64,000 nt of DNA from Zeus faber. Its lineage: Eukaryota; Chordata; Actinopteri; Zeiformes; Zeidae. The notes under the pieces are model-generated. The model had not been told where the DNA came from and ran no database searches. It saw only the letters and a list, made by a program, of their open reading frames with translations. How positions within the stretch are numbered: position 1 is the stretch's first letter; each line of letters begins with the position of its first letter. Of the stretch, positions 44,170-56,209 are shown in pieces. The stretch spans positions 28,636,708 through 28,700,707 of the forward strand of contig OY482848.1 of NCBI GenBank assembly GCA_960531495.1, in the 5' to 3' direction. The translations under genes were made by a program, and so were the position numbers.

Positions 44170-45900
44170 TTTAACATGGTTTCATTATGACTTGAATATT
44201 ACTTGACCACATCTGCGGCTTGATGTTGTTCTTTTAGGAAAAGTTGGCACTGAATTTGTTCGTGTTAGGTACTGCTAGGCGGTAGTGGCTACAGCGGTAT
44301 GGCACAGGAAGCGTGTGTGTGTGTGTGTGACTGCGAGAACAAGTTGAGAACACATATGTACATATATCTTTTTTTTAACTGAAGCCACAGTGTCTGTCTA
44401 CTGTCTGGGTTAGATCCGGAGGCTGCTCGCTGAGGCAGAGACAGAGGAAGGAAGACAGAAATTATAACACGGGGGTGGTGGTTGGTGGTGTTGGGTCCTG
44501 TTTAGGAGAACAGAGCGGAAAGATGAAGCAGACAGAAAGTGTAGCCATAGACAGAGACTGGGGGGACGGAGGGGGCTTACCTGCTTGCCTATGATATCTA
44601 CTTTACTAATGATCGTGATCAAGTATTTCTTGTGTGTGTGTGTATATATATTTATATTTTGCGGGGGCTGCGCTGTTCTCACTTCGTTTGAAACCATTAC
44701 CACATAGACCCATTGTTATGAGAGGCATTTTCCATCCTTTAATATTACATTTAATCTCTAACCATGCAGGAGAGGAGAGAGAATTTTGAGAAAAAAGGTA
44801 AAACGTCTCTTGCATATAATCCAGCAACGGAATCCTCCTGATGGACTCTTGGAAAGTTTAATGCCTTCTGCACATTGGTCTCTCCAGCGTACCTCCTCTC
44901 CTGTGAGAGGCCGTTATGCAACGCTAAGGTGTTCAGTCTTTTCCATCCTCCTCTTCGGAAGCACAGCAATGCCACAGAGTTCAACTGGAATCTGAATAGC
45001 AGATTAAAAAAATAGAAGAAAAAAAAAAAAAAATAAAAAAAAAAAACTTTCCACGGGGAGTCTAAACCTCAAAAGATTAGCTAAACCACTGACTCTGCTT
45101 TTTCCGAGCTGTTAACCATGAATAAAAGCTCTGATATGAACTTTGATAAACATTAGCTTATATTTTTAACCACTGACATCCTTCCAATCCCAACCTTGTC
45201 TGTTTAGTGTAAATCTTCACGTTTTTTGTCAAACGGGGAGGGGGGTTAAGAAGAGCGCAACATGATGCTGTTCTGTATTTTTTTAATGCGCTCCAATTGC
45301 TTCTGATAATGGAATTAAACCAGTGAATCAGTCAGCATAGAAACGAAAACACTATGCAAGCAATTTACGGCTAGAATAATGACCATAAAACTCTCACTTG
45401 AAGAGACAGAGGGAAGCCTCACCAACTATACAAAATTGCTGCTTTGCCACAAACATTTCAGGGGAGGCAAAACTCTTGATAAATCATCAAAAGAAAAGAC
45501 GACTGTTAAACTCTTTTTCACCCCACCCCTCACAAAAACCGGCACCAGAGGTTGCTTGCAGTAGCAGGTACTCTTCTTTCTAGTCTTTTGGTCAGACAGA
45601 CACCTTCATGGGGGCGAGCCGACATTTTTCAATGACAAGGCAAGACATAAAGCAGATGTTAGAAAGCTCAGACCCTTTTATACCAACTTAGGAACAACTT
45701 CAGTTATAATAATAACAATAATAACAATAATAAGACATTTAACAACAAGGAAGTATACGGGTGCATTGCTGAGGAGCAGAAGCCTCGCTCGGTCATCGTT
45801 TCTCAACGGAACAGAAATGCTTTTGTGGTAATCAATGCCGCTGTCTTCATGTTGGACGTTCTGCTGTACGACTGCTCCATCAACACAAAACACTTATTTT
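44170..45900. other. Non-coding stretch, nothing identified
   Basis: An A-rich tract lies at about 45004-45046. No gene or terminal repeat is supported. Confidence 0.5.
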
Positions 45901-45911
45901 GTCGTGTGCTG

Positions 45912-46011
45912 GCCCAATACTCCATAGGCTGGCTGTCAACTATACCTACCTACCTACATTTCCGCCCAATACTCCATTGGCTGGTTGACAACTATATCTA
46001 CCTAAATTTCC
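45912..46011. repeat. Local tandem duplication, two ~50-bp units
   Basis: GCCCAATACTCCATAGGCTG (from 45912) and GCCCAATACTCCATTGGCTG (from 45964) begin two units that continue through TCAACTATACCTACC or ACAACTATATCTACC to ATTTCC. The units are about 52 and 48 bases long. Confidence 0.85.
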
Positions 46012-46039
46012 ACATCAACAGGATTGCAGGTAATACATG

Positions 46040-48020
46040 AGATATAAATAGGATCTGTCACAATACATTTTGGTCAACGAATAATTAATTGTTTAACATA
46101 TAGTTTACAAATGTAATTGTATTTTTTTAGTTCATTTTATGCCACTATAATAGCGCCATCAAATAAAAATGGTAATAATACATGTCTATTTATTGCAGAA
46201 GAGCCGCTTATTGTTGATTGAAGATTGGAACAGAAAAAAATATATGAATAGTTGATTTTCGTCAACCCAACTGATAGAAACCCACCTAATTCACAATATA
46301 TTTATTGCAACATTTCTGACATCGGTTTACAATTTTCCTTCCAGTACTTTCTAACATGAAGTGGCCAGGAATAACTACATCATGTGGCGCACACGCAGCC
46401 TTTTGTGTGTCATCAACAAAGAACTGTCTCACCCATGGTGACCAGGTGAGGCTTAGGGTTACATAGACAGTCCACTGACCCTTGCAGTCTGTCTGAGAGC
46501 AGCTGGAATGCACATATCACAACTATTTAGTGCAATTAGGGATGCAAAAATACCGCTTTTTTCATTGCTGAAATCGATCCAATGCCAAGGCCTCAATTAT
46601 AAATATCTCCAGACGACTGACACCTAATCAGATGATTTGCACTCATTGATCTGTATAGAATTAGGCAACTTGTTTTTGTGGTCAAAGATAATGATCAACA
46701 TAAACAACGCAGAAGCATCTGACAAGCATATGCTTGTCTGTATTAATAATCAAGAGCTATGCAGCAGAGGCCATCTGCTAAGTGAGAGACATTGGGCAAC
46801 ATTAGCAGTGTGAGCTAGCAAAGTGTTTATAACCAATGTAATCATACAGAGATCGATAGCAAACAAAGGGGGGGTTACAATCAGAGAACTTTCTTTCTTA
46901 TTTATTAGCTGCAGTCCCTGAAGGCTGGTATTGTTGTAATAAGCACAGTCACTTAATGAGCCTGCAGACAGGAGCAGCGGTGCAGCCAAGGAAACCACAT
47001 TTACAATCACCAAACTGAAAAACACAAGGAACAATGACTCTTATTGCCTGCTATAGGGAATGTGGTACTCCTGTAACCAATGATCGTTAAGACATGTGGC
47101 AGTTAGTATGGCACTGTATGTTACTGACAGGAATGTCCAGACTGCATGGTATCACACAGGAACTTCCAAAGAGGTCAGAACAGACAATCAAAAAGTTCTT
47201 AATCCTCCAATTCAGCAGCCATTTCCCAGGTCTGGGAGAGCGGGTGTCTTTTGCTCGCCTACTCCGTCCACCCCACACCTTCAACGCAACACTTCATCTG
47301 AACACAGTTCAGAGGAGTCAAAGTGGGGATTCAATTTTAACACCGGCCTCCATGTACTGGTGAAGACATTTAGCAGATTTTAGCTTTATTCTTTTGCCAA
47401 AATAAATGAATATGAAACATCCTACCGCTAACTCCGCAGCATCTGATTAAACGCCCAAATATTGCCCTTTTCTGCATTCTTTGTGACTCTTTCTGCCTGT
47501 CTCTCGCCATCAGTTGGACAATTTTGATGAAGCTTTATTGACGTGCCGTTAACCTAAACGACCTTGCAACATTTTGTTTGGCAAAGCAGACAGTGGATGC
47601 AGAGAAATAACGTCACGTTAACAGGCACACTTTAGCCCTCAGTGAGTCTATTACCAGTGTAGTGCGTGTGGTCATTTGGTGTATATACTAAGTGAGCCAG
47701 ACTAAACAACGTTGGAGGAAGTTTGGGTATCTGTGTCTAAGTGCTGCGTGACTACACCTAACCACAACACAGTGACTCCAAATCCTAGCGAACACACACA
47801 CACACAGACACACACACGCCTATTTGCTGACAAGGCCTGTGCACGCAGACTAATCTATACTGCTGAGCATTTAGACTCGAGGATAATTGAGTGAGATGTA
47901 CACAGACAGACTTCACCACCGAGGCATTCACTGCAGATGAATTACAGGTCTTAAAGCGGGTTGATTGTTCCCGCCACAGACTGTGCGTTCACCCAGACAG
48001 ACGCTCCTTATGCTTCCCCC
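46040..48020. other. Non-coding stretch with minor hAT-like scraps
   Basis: TAGGGATGCAAAAATACCG near 46538 resembles a hAT terminus without a partner. Short CA run at 47796-47817. Nothing else was recognised. Confidence 0.4.
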
Positions 48021-48033
48021 GAGCCCAGACTAA

Positions 48034-48799
48034 GGGCCAATCCCAATTGCCCCTAGTTGGGTCAACACCGAGTTTTGGAGTGCCCTCAACTGGGTAGTGG
48101 CCCTTCAGAACTGAGCCACAAGGGATAGGGGTTGACATCTTTACCTAGGAAATGGGACACCGCTGGTTACGTCATCAGTAGCCGCCGATGGCACATATGT
48201 CACACCAGCGAGGAGGATCAAGGCATTCCATTCCGGGCAGAGGTTTCCAAATGACCGCGGTGCCAGGTTAGTTGTTGTTGTCTTAGTTACTAGTTGTGCG
48301 GGCTGTAATCATCATGCTCGGTTCGTTTTGTTGCTGGATTACTTTTCAAGCTTCATACACGGGACATGGAAATAAAACTTTACTATCAGTCACAAATTGT
48401 TGTTTACACAAAGGTCTATTGACATTGCGAATAACGATTTTTCTGAAATGCGTGTTATAATGATCCAATTACCTATTCCTTTTCATCTACATTAATCTAA
48501 GATATTCCCAATATAACGCATTTTAAAAATTTTGCATTATTATTTGCAAAGCTATGGGCTTCTTTCTCCGCACCGGTAGCCATGTTCCATTTACACTGCC
48601 GCAGTTCGCAAAGCATTCTGGGAAGTTTCTTCTACCACTCCATTTGGAGTCTGCATCTGAAAATGCTCCATTTCGAGAGCCATTTGGAGGACTAGTTGAC
48701 CACTACCCCTTGATCCCCAAAAGAAAGGGGACACCCTACCCTACACGGGAGCATGCAAAACGGAGGGGTAGGGCCAAGTGGGGGAATTGGGATTGGCCC
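48034..48799. mobile_element. Harbinger-like MITE, 766 bp, with TAA target duplication
   Basis: The ends are GGGCCAATCCCAATTGCCCC and, on the other strand, GGGCCAATCCCAATTCCCCC, a 20-bp inverted repeat with one mismatch. Both are flanked by TAA (48031-48033 and 48800-48802), the PIF/Harbinger target duplication. No transposase is encoded. Confidence 0.88.
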
Positions 48800-48809
48800 T
48801 AAGCCAGTC

Positions 48810-49910
48810 CTCAACATCGCGAGGCTACGGATTCACACGCACAGACAGTCCTAATCCATCACCGATTATGCACCAGCCATGTTTCTACCTGGCTAGCCCT
48901 CTGCCGCCTACATGAAAATCTGACCGAAAAGTAAAAGTGAGAAGAGGGACAGTGGGAGAAAGACGAGACGGAATGCACATAGACACTCTACCATATGGGC
49001 GGATTTCTTGTCTCGGCACCGGCGGTGTATCAGAGTTTCTGTGATCCGGTAATCATTTTTTGACGGGAAAATCTGTTGAAGGCCGACATATTTAAATCTC
49101 TCGGGTCATAACGTCAGATGAAAATAATTCCCTCTAAGCACAATTTGAATTAGTGCTGGGTGATAAAACAATAACGATCAATATTTTTTTCCCCTCCATT
49201 CCCCCAGATTTGTTCATTTACAGAAGCGTTAGACAAGTGAAAAGTCAATCAGTCAGGACGATCTATGGTTTACCTTTCACCTCCAACCAATTAGATTTGT
49301 TGAAAGAAGCCCCGCCTTCTCCCTCGTGGGTAGGTTGCATTTGAAAACATACATGGAGACAGAGCGGCAGCGGCAGCATCCAGAATGAGAATGAGTTGTT
49401 TTATATTGAAGTTCCGACTCAAAGCAGACGGTAAATATCCTTTGTGTAAAACATGTCGACATGATGTGCCAACGGAGACGGGCAAGACCACAAACTTAAA
49501 TATTTATTTAGATTTAGACCGACTTGCCATATTTATTTCGTTTTTGATTTTATCTCATTAAAATGTTATGAGCCAGATAGGCCTACATGTCATTTGTTTG
49601 TTTACAAATTGTTTTCATTTAATCTAAGAATATGTATGCCTAAAGCTGAAGGAAACTTTTTGTGTTTGTGTCACCCCCAACAGACATAGGCAAGTGTAAT
49701 ATTTATTTTTAAAATAGCCTTATACACATGAGTCTATTGACGGGACTTATTTTACTTATGTATAGATCGTATAGGAGTTATGTATTAGCAAAAGTAGCCT
49801 ACTTTTCAATAAAAAATATATTAAAAATCGACATGCCTTGAGGAATAGCCTTCCTATCAATTGCTTTTAAGTTCAATAAACAGATATTTGACCAGAATTT
49901 CTCCCATTTG
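48810..49910. other. Non-coding stretch, nothing identified
   Basis: TGCTGGGTGATAAAACAATA at about 49155 looks like a lone hAT terminus. Nothing else was supported. Confidence 0.4.
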
Positions 49911-49918
49911 TCCAGGAC

Positions 49919-50719
49919 TAGGGATGCAAATTTAAAGGAATTTCCTCAATCGATAGTTGTTAACCTTAAACAATAATAGATTAATCGATAACATAAGAGC
50001 TAATGACGTCACCAGGGGTAGCGCCATGGAGCGTGGGGATCTTTGCAACGTCCCACACCGTCCCCTAGGGGCACGATGAGCGCTTCTCTATATTTCATTA
50101 CCAACTGGAGAGGTTTGAGGAAAGCCTCACTGAGCTAGTTCGCGGCGCATACAGGAATATTTATGACCCATCTTTGCGTGCGTTAAATATTTACACATTT
50201 TGTCGTCCCCGTCGATGTAATGAGTCAGATGTTACGTAGCAGATGTGTCAAGTCTGGTGCAGATATGGACAGCGAGATGCTAATAAAATGAGTAAACATT
50301 ACTAAAATTGTTATATATATATATATATAATAACAGACAAAATCATTTTGTTCAATATATTTTATTGGCGTTATCACCATAGCAACATATCGCTTGTTTC
50401 GTTTTGCCATCGTATCTCTCCTTCGCTCAGGGTTGCTAGTACTTCCTGCTTCACTGGGCATTTATTTATTTATTTTATTAAATCAACAGCCCTCTGTCGT
50501 TCCGGTTAGTACTACCACTTCCTGCATGGGTTTTCTGTTTATTTATTTATTTATTTATTTATTTTCCCCCTCAAACCGCCCTGCGCCTCAAAGACTCCCA
50601 TAGATACAATTACAACAAGACCACAGATTGTGTAGTTCTTATCGACACGACAAAATCTTAATGGATTGAATTCTTACGGGCAATTAATCAATCGTCGATC
50701 AATTGTTAACATCCCTATC
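49919..50719. mobile_element. hAT-type element, about 800 bp
   Basis: The ends are TAGGGATGCAAATTTAAAGG and, on the other strand, TAGGGATGTTAACAATTGAT, with CGATTGATT-type inner repeats. Flanks CAGGAC and CGGGAC are similar but do not form a clean 8-bp duplication. A segment at 50330-50400 (ACAAAATCATTTTGTTCAAT) recurs at 55545-55620. The interior contains (AT)8 at 50314-50329 and (TTTA)n at 50528-50562. Confidence 0.65.
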
Positions 50720-50729
50720 GGGACATTGA

Positions 50730-51625
50730 CATCTCCCAGGACACGTGGACCGGCTCCAATTTCTTCTAATGGAAACCCTACGGTGTATAATGATTGATCT
50801 CCATCTCCAAAATCCAGCCCCCACTCTTGCAGTCATTCACACTTGGTGCAGTATGCGGTGTACACCGCAAACCAAGAAAGAACTTAACAAAGAACTACCG
50901 GCGAACACATCCATGAACATCATTGTCATGATACTTCACACCAAGTGTTTTTGTGACTATAGATATAGGGAACAAAATGGAAGGAGAATATTGATCTATG
51001 TGGCCCAGTCAATGCACTGCAACACAACCAACCCTGTCATATTATTTGGACCAACTGAAGACTGTGGTGGGTCGGCAAACGGGTGGATAGTTTGTGCTGA
51101 GGGGGGGGCTTGCACACAATGAAAACACTGTATTTTGGGTTGCTTCTTGCTCTGAATGCGCCTTTTTGTGTTTTGAGTTGTGTTTTGCCTCGAGTATACT
51201 GGTGCCTTCAGGCTCACAGCAACAGACAATTAAGATGTAAAGCAAGAAAGACAGTCTTTGATACAAAAGTGGAGAAAAGCCGGCAGTAGGCACTATAGAA
51301 ATAAGCTTGTAGGCTCTGAAGAAACGCTGTCTCGCTTGAAACATCAAACTTGAAGAGGCAGCGGACTTCACAGAAGTTCCTTATTGTGCACTGCCGATAC
51401 CCCAGATACAAAGGCTTATTTGACTGCAATTTAACAGTTGAAGAGGAAAGATAAGCAGTGGATATATGACAGGGTAGGCTTACTTATCTGGCAGTCAAGG
51501 AACCTCGGGCTAAGGCCGGGCCTGAGCGAGCTCTCCTGCTAAGGCAGCGGGCTTAAAACTGGATAACAACATGCTCTGCAGATCACAGCTTCTCTCATCT
51601 CGGCTGTGAGCCACCACGATGATGG
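50730..51625. other. Non-coding stretch, nothing identified
   Basis: No supported feature. Confidence 0.5.
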
Positions 51626-51630
51626 TGAAG

Positions 51631-51955
51631 CAGAGTGATTCTCAACTTTTTTTCCATATAAAAGGACGCTCAATTTGATATGCATTAGGCCTTGGACATC
51701 ATTTCATAAGACTTTGTCTGTGGAACCCCAATCAGAGAAGATTTATTTTCTTAGATATGATTTAGTTCAAACCTCCATAGCTGTCTAGGGAGATAACAGT
51801 GAGACTATGATCAAAACAGTCATTATCATAGATTCTCTAACGTTGCTAATGTCTTGGAAATTAAATAATGGTGAAGTTTAACTATGAATAATTTTGCTGT
51901 GGGAACCTCATAGAGGACCCCTGGGGGTATCCGGACCCCATGTTGAGAAACACTG
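51631..51955. mobile_element. Charlie-type hAT MITE, 325 bp
   Basis: The ends are CAGAGTGATTCTCAAC and, on the other strand, CAGTGTTTCTCAACATGG, the CAGTGNTTCTCAAC terminus known from Charlie-type hAT elements. The right inner part reads GGACCCCTGGGGGTATCCGG. The flanking duplication is eroded. Confidence 0.65.
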
Positions 51956-51959
51956 GTGT

Positions 51960-52670
51960 AACAGCACCAGTGGTGCAGAGTTTCTAAGCATTTCTGTTGA
52001 AATGGCTCCATAAATGGGTCAAACTGCCAGGGCCGTTCACACATCACTTCTCTTTAGATCCAGCAGTAATGTGGGGTGGACGAAGGAGACAAGGCTGCAG
52101 ATGCATCGCCATGTCAAACGCCAAAAGGCATTGTTAGGTAAATAACCAAAGTCCAATAAACGATTGCATGAAAAAACACTTTTAGAGAACAGCGATTGAG
52201 ATGTTAACAGAATGAATCCCACCAATGGCACGTGGACACACTCAGGCCTGCACACAGTTGCAGCGGCTTGCGATGTGGAGAGAAAGTCACTGTATAATGT
52301 ACTGGCATTAAGCTCATCTTAAGCAGCGCTAATACTGCGCAACTTGATCCTTCCAGGAGAGGAAGGATTTTGAGAATTGAGTCAAAATGACTGAGACCAG
52401 TTTAAAATGTCATTAATCAAAAACATAATTTTATTTTGGTGATTTTTATCAAGTGGTAATCTGTAACATTTTCATCCCATATTTGATACTTCGTAGCTGG
52501 CACTTTATAAGAAACAGCCATTCCATGTTTTTGCATTATGCATGTGCTCCTCTAGCTGTTTACATTGTCCACCTTTCCTGGCAAAAATAGACTCATTCAG
52601 TAGCTTTGATAAACCAGTGTAGCTAGTTGTGGTCAGTGAACTGTCGACATGCAGCCTGGCATCACCAGAC
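51960..52670. other. Non-coding stretch, nothing identified
   Basis: No supported feature. Confidence 0.5.
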
Positions 52671-52679
52671 CAATTCACA

Positions 52680-53220
52680 AATGCGAGTTACGGTAGAAGT
52701 CCACCGGATGTGCTGGCACAGCGTACAGGCGTGGCGTGCCGTAAGTGCACGCTTCCTATTAAATCCATGTTAATCCACTGCTACGGCTCCACTGGCCATG
52801 TAAGCCGCGCAGCATTTCTCTATTTTTCCGCGCAAGGTCTATTTTTTTTCCCCAACTGCGCGAGACTATGTGAGCCTTTTCCATAGAAACACAAGATAAA
52901 AATACATAGAAATGTTTTTGTTAAGAGTGCCATCAGTTTAAACGTGTTTTATGCTGTTGGATTTGCTTTTTGATCAAGACCTGTTATAAATACAAAGAAC
53001 AAACACGCTGGGCCTATGTGTGTATGACTGAGGAGGGAGGGGTTGAAGTTCATTGTTACAATGTGCATAAGTTCATCTGATTGGAGGGAAGGTGTCCAGG
53101 ATAGTGTGGAAGGAGAGGAGAGAAGGAATTGAGGAGAGCACTGTTTGTGTTGTGTCTCTCTGGTTGACCCTGCCAACTGCTACAGTATTATTAAACGTGT
53201 TAAAAAAAAAAAAAAAAATT
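52680..53220 (+). repeat. Repeat related to interior of the 36086-37200 element, ending in poly-A
   Basis: GCTGGCACAGCGTACAGGCG, TTAATCCACTGCTACGGCTC and CCTTTTCCATAGAAACACAA match 36205-36370. A second part (CATAAGTTCATCTGATTGGA, GGTGTCCAGGAT) matches the minus strand of 36930-36975. It ends AGTATTATTAAACGTGTT then A16. Confidence 0.55.
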
Positions 53221-53289
53221 GAATCACTGCTGTTTTCAATATTCCTCCTCTCTCTAAAACAACATCACGTCTGGGACGCTTCACCATGC

Positions 53290-53660
53290 AGCCGGTTGAA
53301 AACCACGTGGCGCACCCCTACGTCTGGCGTACGGGTGCGCCGTCCGTCTCTTTCAATTTCCAAGGGGCGTTACCAACGGGCGCAGACCAAAATGTCTCTG
53401 GACGCAATTGGATAGACCAGATCAGAGCAACGCAACCTGTGAGGTAGCGCTGAGCGAGTTGGTAATTTAAACTTTTACCAAATCCAGTTGGAAGTATGGC
53501 AAAAACATCTTTCTTATCAAGAAAAGCCTTAGAGAAAATCTGCACTACCTTGGCAAGGTTAAAGTGAAATCTGTTTGAATGGGAGGGTGGCAAGACATTT
53601 GCAGAGCAAATGAAACATGAGCTGCAGATTTTTCTGGTTCCCAGGCGAGTAGACATGGAT
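53290..53660 (-). pseudogene. Repeat carrying a RecQ-like helicase Walker A remnant
   Basis: On the minus strand an open segment reads FSKAFLDKKDVFAILPTGFG then KSLNYQLAQRYLTG. GFGKS within LPTGFGKSLNYQLA is the nucleotide-binding motif I of RecQ-type superfamily 2 helicases, and the residues before it fit the Q-motif side of the same domain. The helicase similarity ends after about 35 residues and gives way to sequence shared with 31753-31850 on the plus strand (GACGCAATTGGATAG). No motif II (DEAH) follows. The segment is thus a short captured or decayed helicase piece inside a repeat family, not a working enzyme. An alternative is that it derives from a host recql exon carried by a transposon. 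Confidence 0.6.
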
Positions 53661-53936
53661 GAAAAAAATATATATACGACCAAGAAAAAACAAAACAAAC
53701 CGATGGTCAGGAGAAGGCATACTATGGAGAAAAAAGTCTTTGCTAATTTTATGGATTGTCACCTTTAAAAGGCTCATGTTTTTGGCCAATACTTGGATTC
53801 TAAATATTCATTAGATCCCTTGGGAAAATAATTACCTCAAAAAGATACAGTTAGGAAGCAGAACATCCAAAGTTAACTCCACTTTACTTCTTAACAACAC
53901 ATCCTGAAAAGGGAATTTATCTTGTGTGTGTGCGTA

Positions 53937-53969
53937 TACGTGTGTGTGTGTGTGTGTGTGCGTGCGTAT

Positions 53970-54020
<51 letters not shown>
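53937..54020. repeat. Imperfect (GT)n microsatellite
   Basis: GT arrays interrupted by CGTGCGTATACG. Confidence 0.95.
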
Positions 54021-54021
<1 letters not shown>

Positions 54022-54029
54022 AAGAGCCA

Positions 54030-54530
54030 GGTATGTATGTTTCGCTTCCTGTTCTGTTTGCAGAACACACACTGCTCCTCCATATACAAACAATGTGAGT
54101 CTCACAGCTGTTTTCTGCGAGTGTTGACAGTCGGCGCTGAGACGGTGATCCGTGGTCAACTTCCCTAAAATGCACTCTCACTTGGGCTAAGGCTGGCCCG
54201 GGACCACCATTGCCATTTTATCCTAATCACCTGCTTCCTGACATACACACAGTAGCTCAAAGGCCAACTTTCCAGCATGGTTGAGTAAGGCCTGGTTTAC
54301 AGCTGAAACGCACAGGGAAGGGTGGGCTTTGCTTTCCTGGTTGTTACGAGCCAAAACTTTCACATTCCCCACATCAGCTCGGCGCCCATATACGGTTATA
54401 GCCGCATGGCACATGGTTTACTTTTTCTCTTTAAAAAGTAATTGTTCCTAATCTAAGTGATGGATGGGTTTTAATACATGAAATGGGTGGGCAGTTTGAA
54501 TATCTGCTCACACACACAAATATCCATCCA
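54030..54530. other. Non-coding stretch, nothing identified
   Basis: No supported feature. Confidence 0.5.
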
Positions 54531-54551
54531 TATTCACACACACATTTTTTT

Positions 54552-54678
<127 letters not shown>

Positions 54679-54924
54679 CAATTTTAAGAGGCAAAGAATT
54701 TTGATAACCAATATTATGTTATATGGTGAAAGTTTTTTAATATATATTTTTCAGCTTTTGGTAGAAAATAAATGGTTTTAGGAAAACATTACTTTATTGA
54801 ACAAAATGAACATGGATGTGTATGAATGCGACAATGGAATCTTTCCCACTGGTTAATAAACTCATGACGAGGACATTTTACTCGATGAGATATTCGTGGT
54901 TGACACTCAATATCCGTAGACTCT

Positions 54925-55035
54925 ACTGTGCATGTCTGCTTTTGATACTGTGAAAATATTGCATATCGTGTCAAATATTGCTATATTCGATATATTGCCA
55001 TATACAATATTGAATATCGGCCCAAGCCTGCGTAT
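54925..55035. mobile_element. hAT-like repeat end rich in ATATCG
   Basis: On the minus strand this opens CAGGCTTGGGCCGATATTCA and continues with CAATATATCGAATATAGC. It looks like one terminus of a fish hAT repeat; the partner was not found. Confidence 0.4.
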
Positions 55036-55049
55036 AATAAATACACCTA

Positions 55050-55340
55050 AAAATAAAAACAGAGATTTTTGTTATCTCTCAGCCCTCTTTTCTCACGGGA
55101 GACACAGGAACGGCCGGGACACACAATGGACAGGAGGTCATTCTCTCCATTAAGCAATCCACTGTCCAGATCCAAGACTGAACATCCTTTAGTTGGGTTT
55201 AAAATGTTCGTTTCATATAAGTAGAAACTTACAAAAACAAACTGATCGAAAATAAATAAAAAAAACAGGAAAACCGGCACAGAAGACACGGCGTACATAG
55301 CGCACCGAAGGAGGAAGAAAAAAAAGAAAACAAAAACACA
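55050..55340 (-). repeat. Inverted copy of the 43020-43260 repeat
   Basis: On the minus strand GTTTCTACTTATATGAAACG, then CTGGACAGTGGATTGCTTAA and GGAGAGAATGACCTCC match the plus strand near 43130-43230. Confidence 0.6.
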
Positions 55341-55344
55341 ATAA

Positions 55345-55990
55345 TAAACACAACAATTTATTTATCAATTTAAAGTGGTGAAAATGTACATTCTGCCTAA
55401 CTGGCATGCACATTATATAACAGGTACCCCGGTCTGTCTTTCAGGCAGGCCTTTATTTGTTTGTGTCGACCAGGCCCCCGGCATTTATTAGAGGCTCGGT
55501 TTTTATTAGAGTACGAGTTTATATTTGAGGAAATATGGTAGATAACAGACACAAAATAATTTTGTTTAATATATTTTATGCTTTGTACATCAACATAGTA
55601 ACATATTATCAAGCTTGTTTCATACTTTCCCCTGTGAAGTGCCGTTACCCCTTGACCATCTACCGCGTTTCATGTGAATGCAGCATAAGTATTGAGAACA
55701 CGCTCAGTATTGTACAAATTAGTTTTATTTTATGAACATGGGCGCTGATAGGCGATATGAACTCAATGGGTTTTATGTCTATTTTAAAACAATGCTACAT
55801 GGTAGCAATACCACTTTGCTTGCTTTAACTTACGCACCTACCCTTTTTTTACTGCAGTGCTCATGAAGGAGAGGACCCAATTATAAGCAAATAGAATGCA
55901 CCAAGTTCGCTAGGCCCTAAGGTGATCAGTTTGGATCTCTCGGTTAATCTAGCACAGCCAATCAGGATTTTAATATATGTTTTTTGTACA
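55345..55990. other. Mostly unidentified, with a repeat shared with 50330-50400
   Basis: AACAGACACAAAATAATTTT then GTTTAATATATTTTATGC at 55545-55585 is a diverged copy of 50330-50370. Nothing else was supported. Confidence 0.45.
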
Positions 55991-55999
55991 GTGAAAACA

Positions 56000-56070
56000 T
56001 TTTTTTTATTTAATATTGTTTAACCAGGCAAGTCATCAAGAACAAATTCTTATTTAAAATGGCGGCCTGG
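56000..56070 (-). repeat. Fish repeat tail with AACCAGGCAAGTCA
   Basis: TTTAACCAGGCAAGTCATCA then AGAACAAATTCTTATTTAAA is a widespread teleost repeat segment (well known in salmonids). It lies about 100 bases from the Tc1-type end at 56158. Confidence 0.55.
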
Positions 56071-56157
56071 TAAAAGGCAAAGTCTCTAAGGCACTGGTAT
56101 AGTCACCGCAAGCCAGCTGTGCGGCTCATAGTGCACGCACTACCAGAGAGCACGAGC

Positions 56158-56205
56158 ATATACAGTGATCAGTCACAACATTAAAACCAGTGACAGGTAA
56201 TGTTT
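56158..56205 (+). mobile_element. Tc1-type terminal repeat (left)
   Basis: TACAGTGATCAGTCACAACA then TTAAAACCAGTGACAGGT is the terminus of a common fish Tc1-type element. The facing terminus of the same family is at 61030-61190. Confidence 0.75.
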
Positions 56206-56209
56206 ACTG

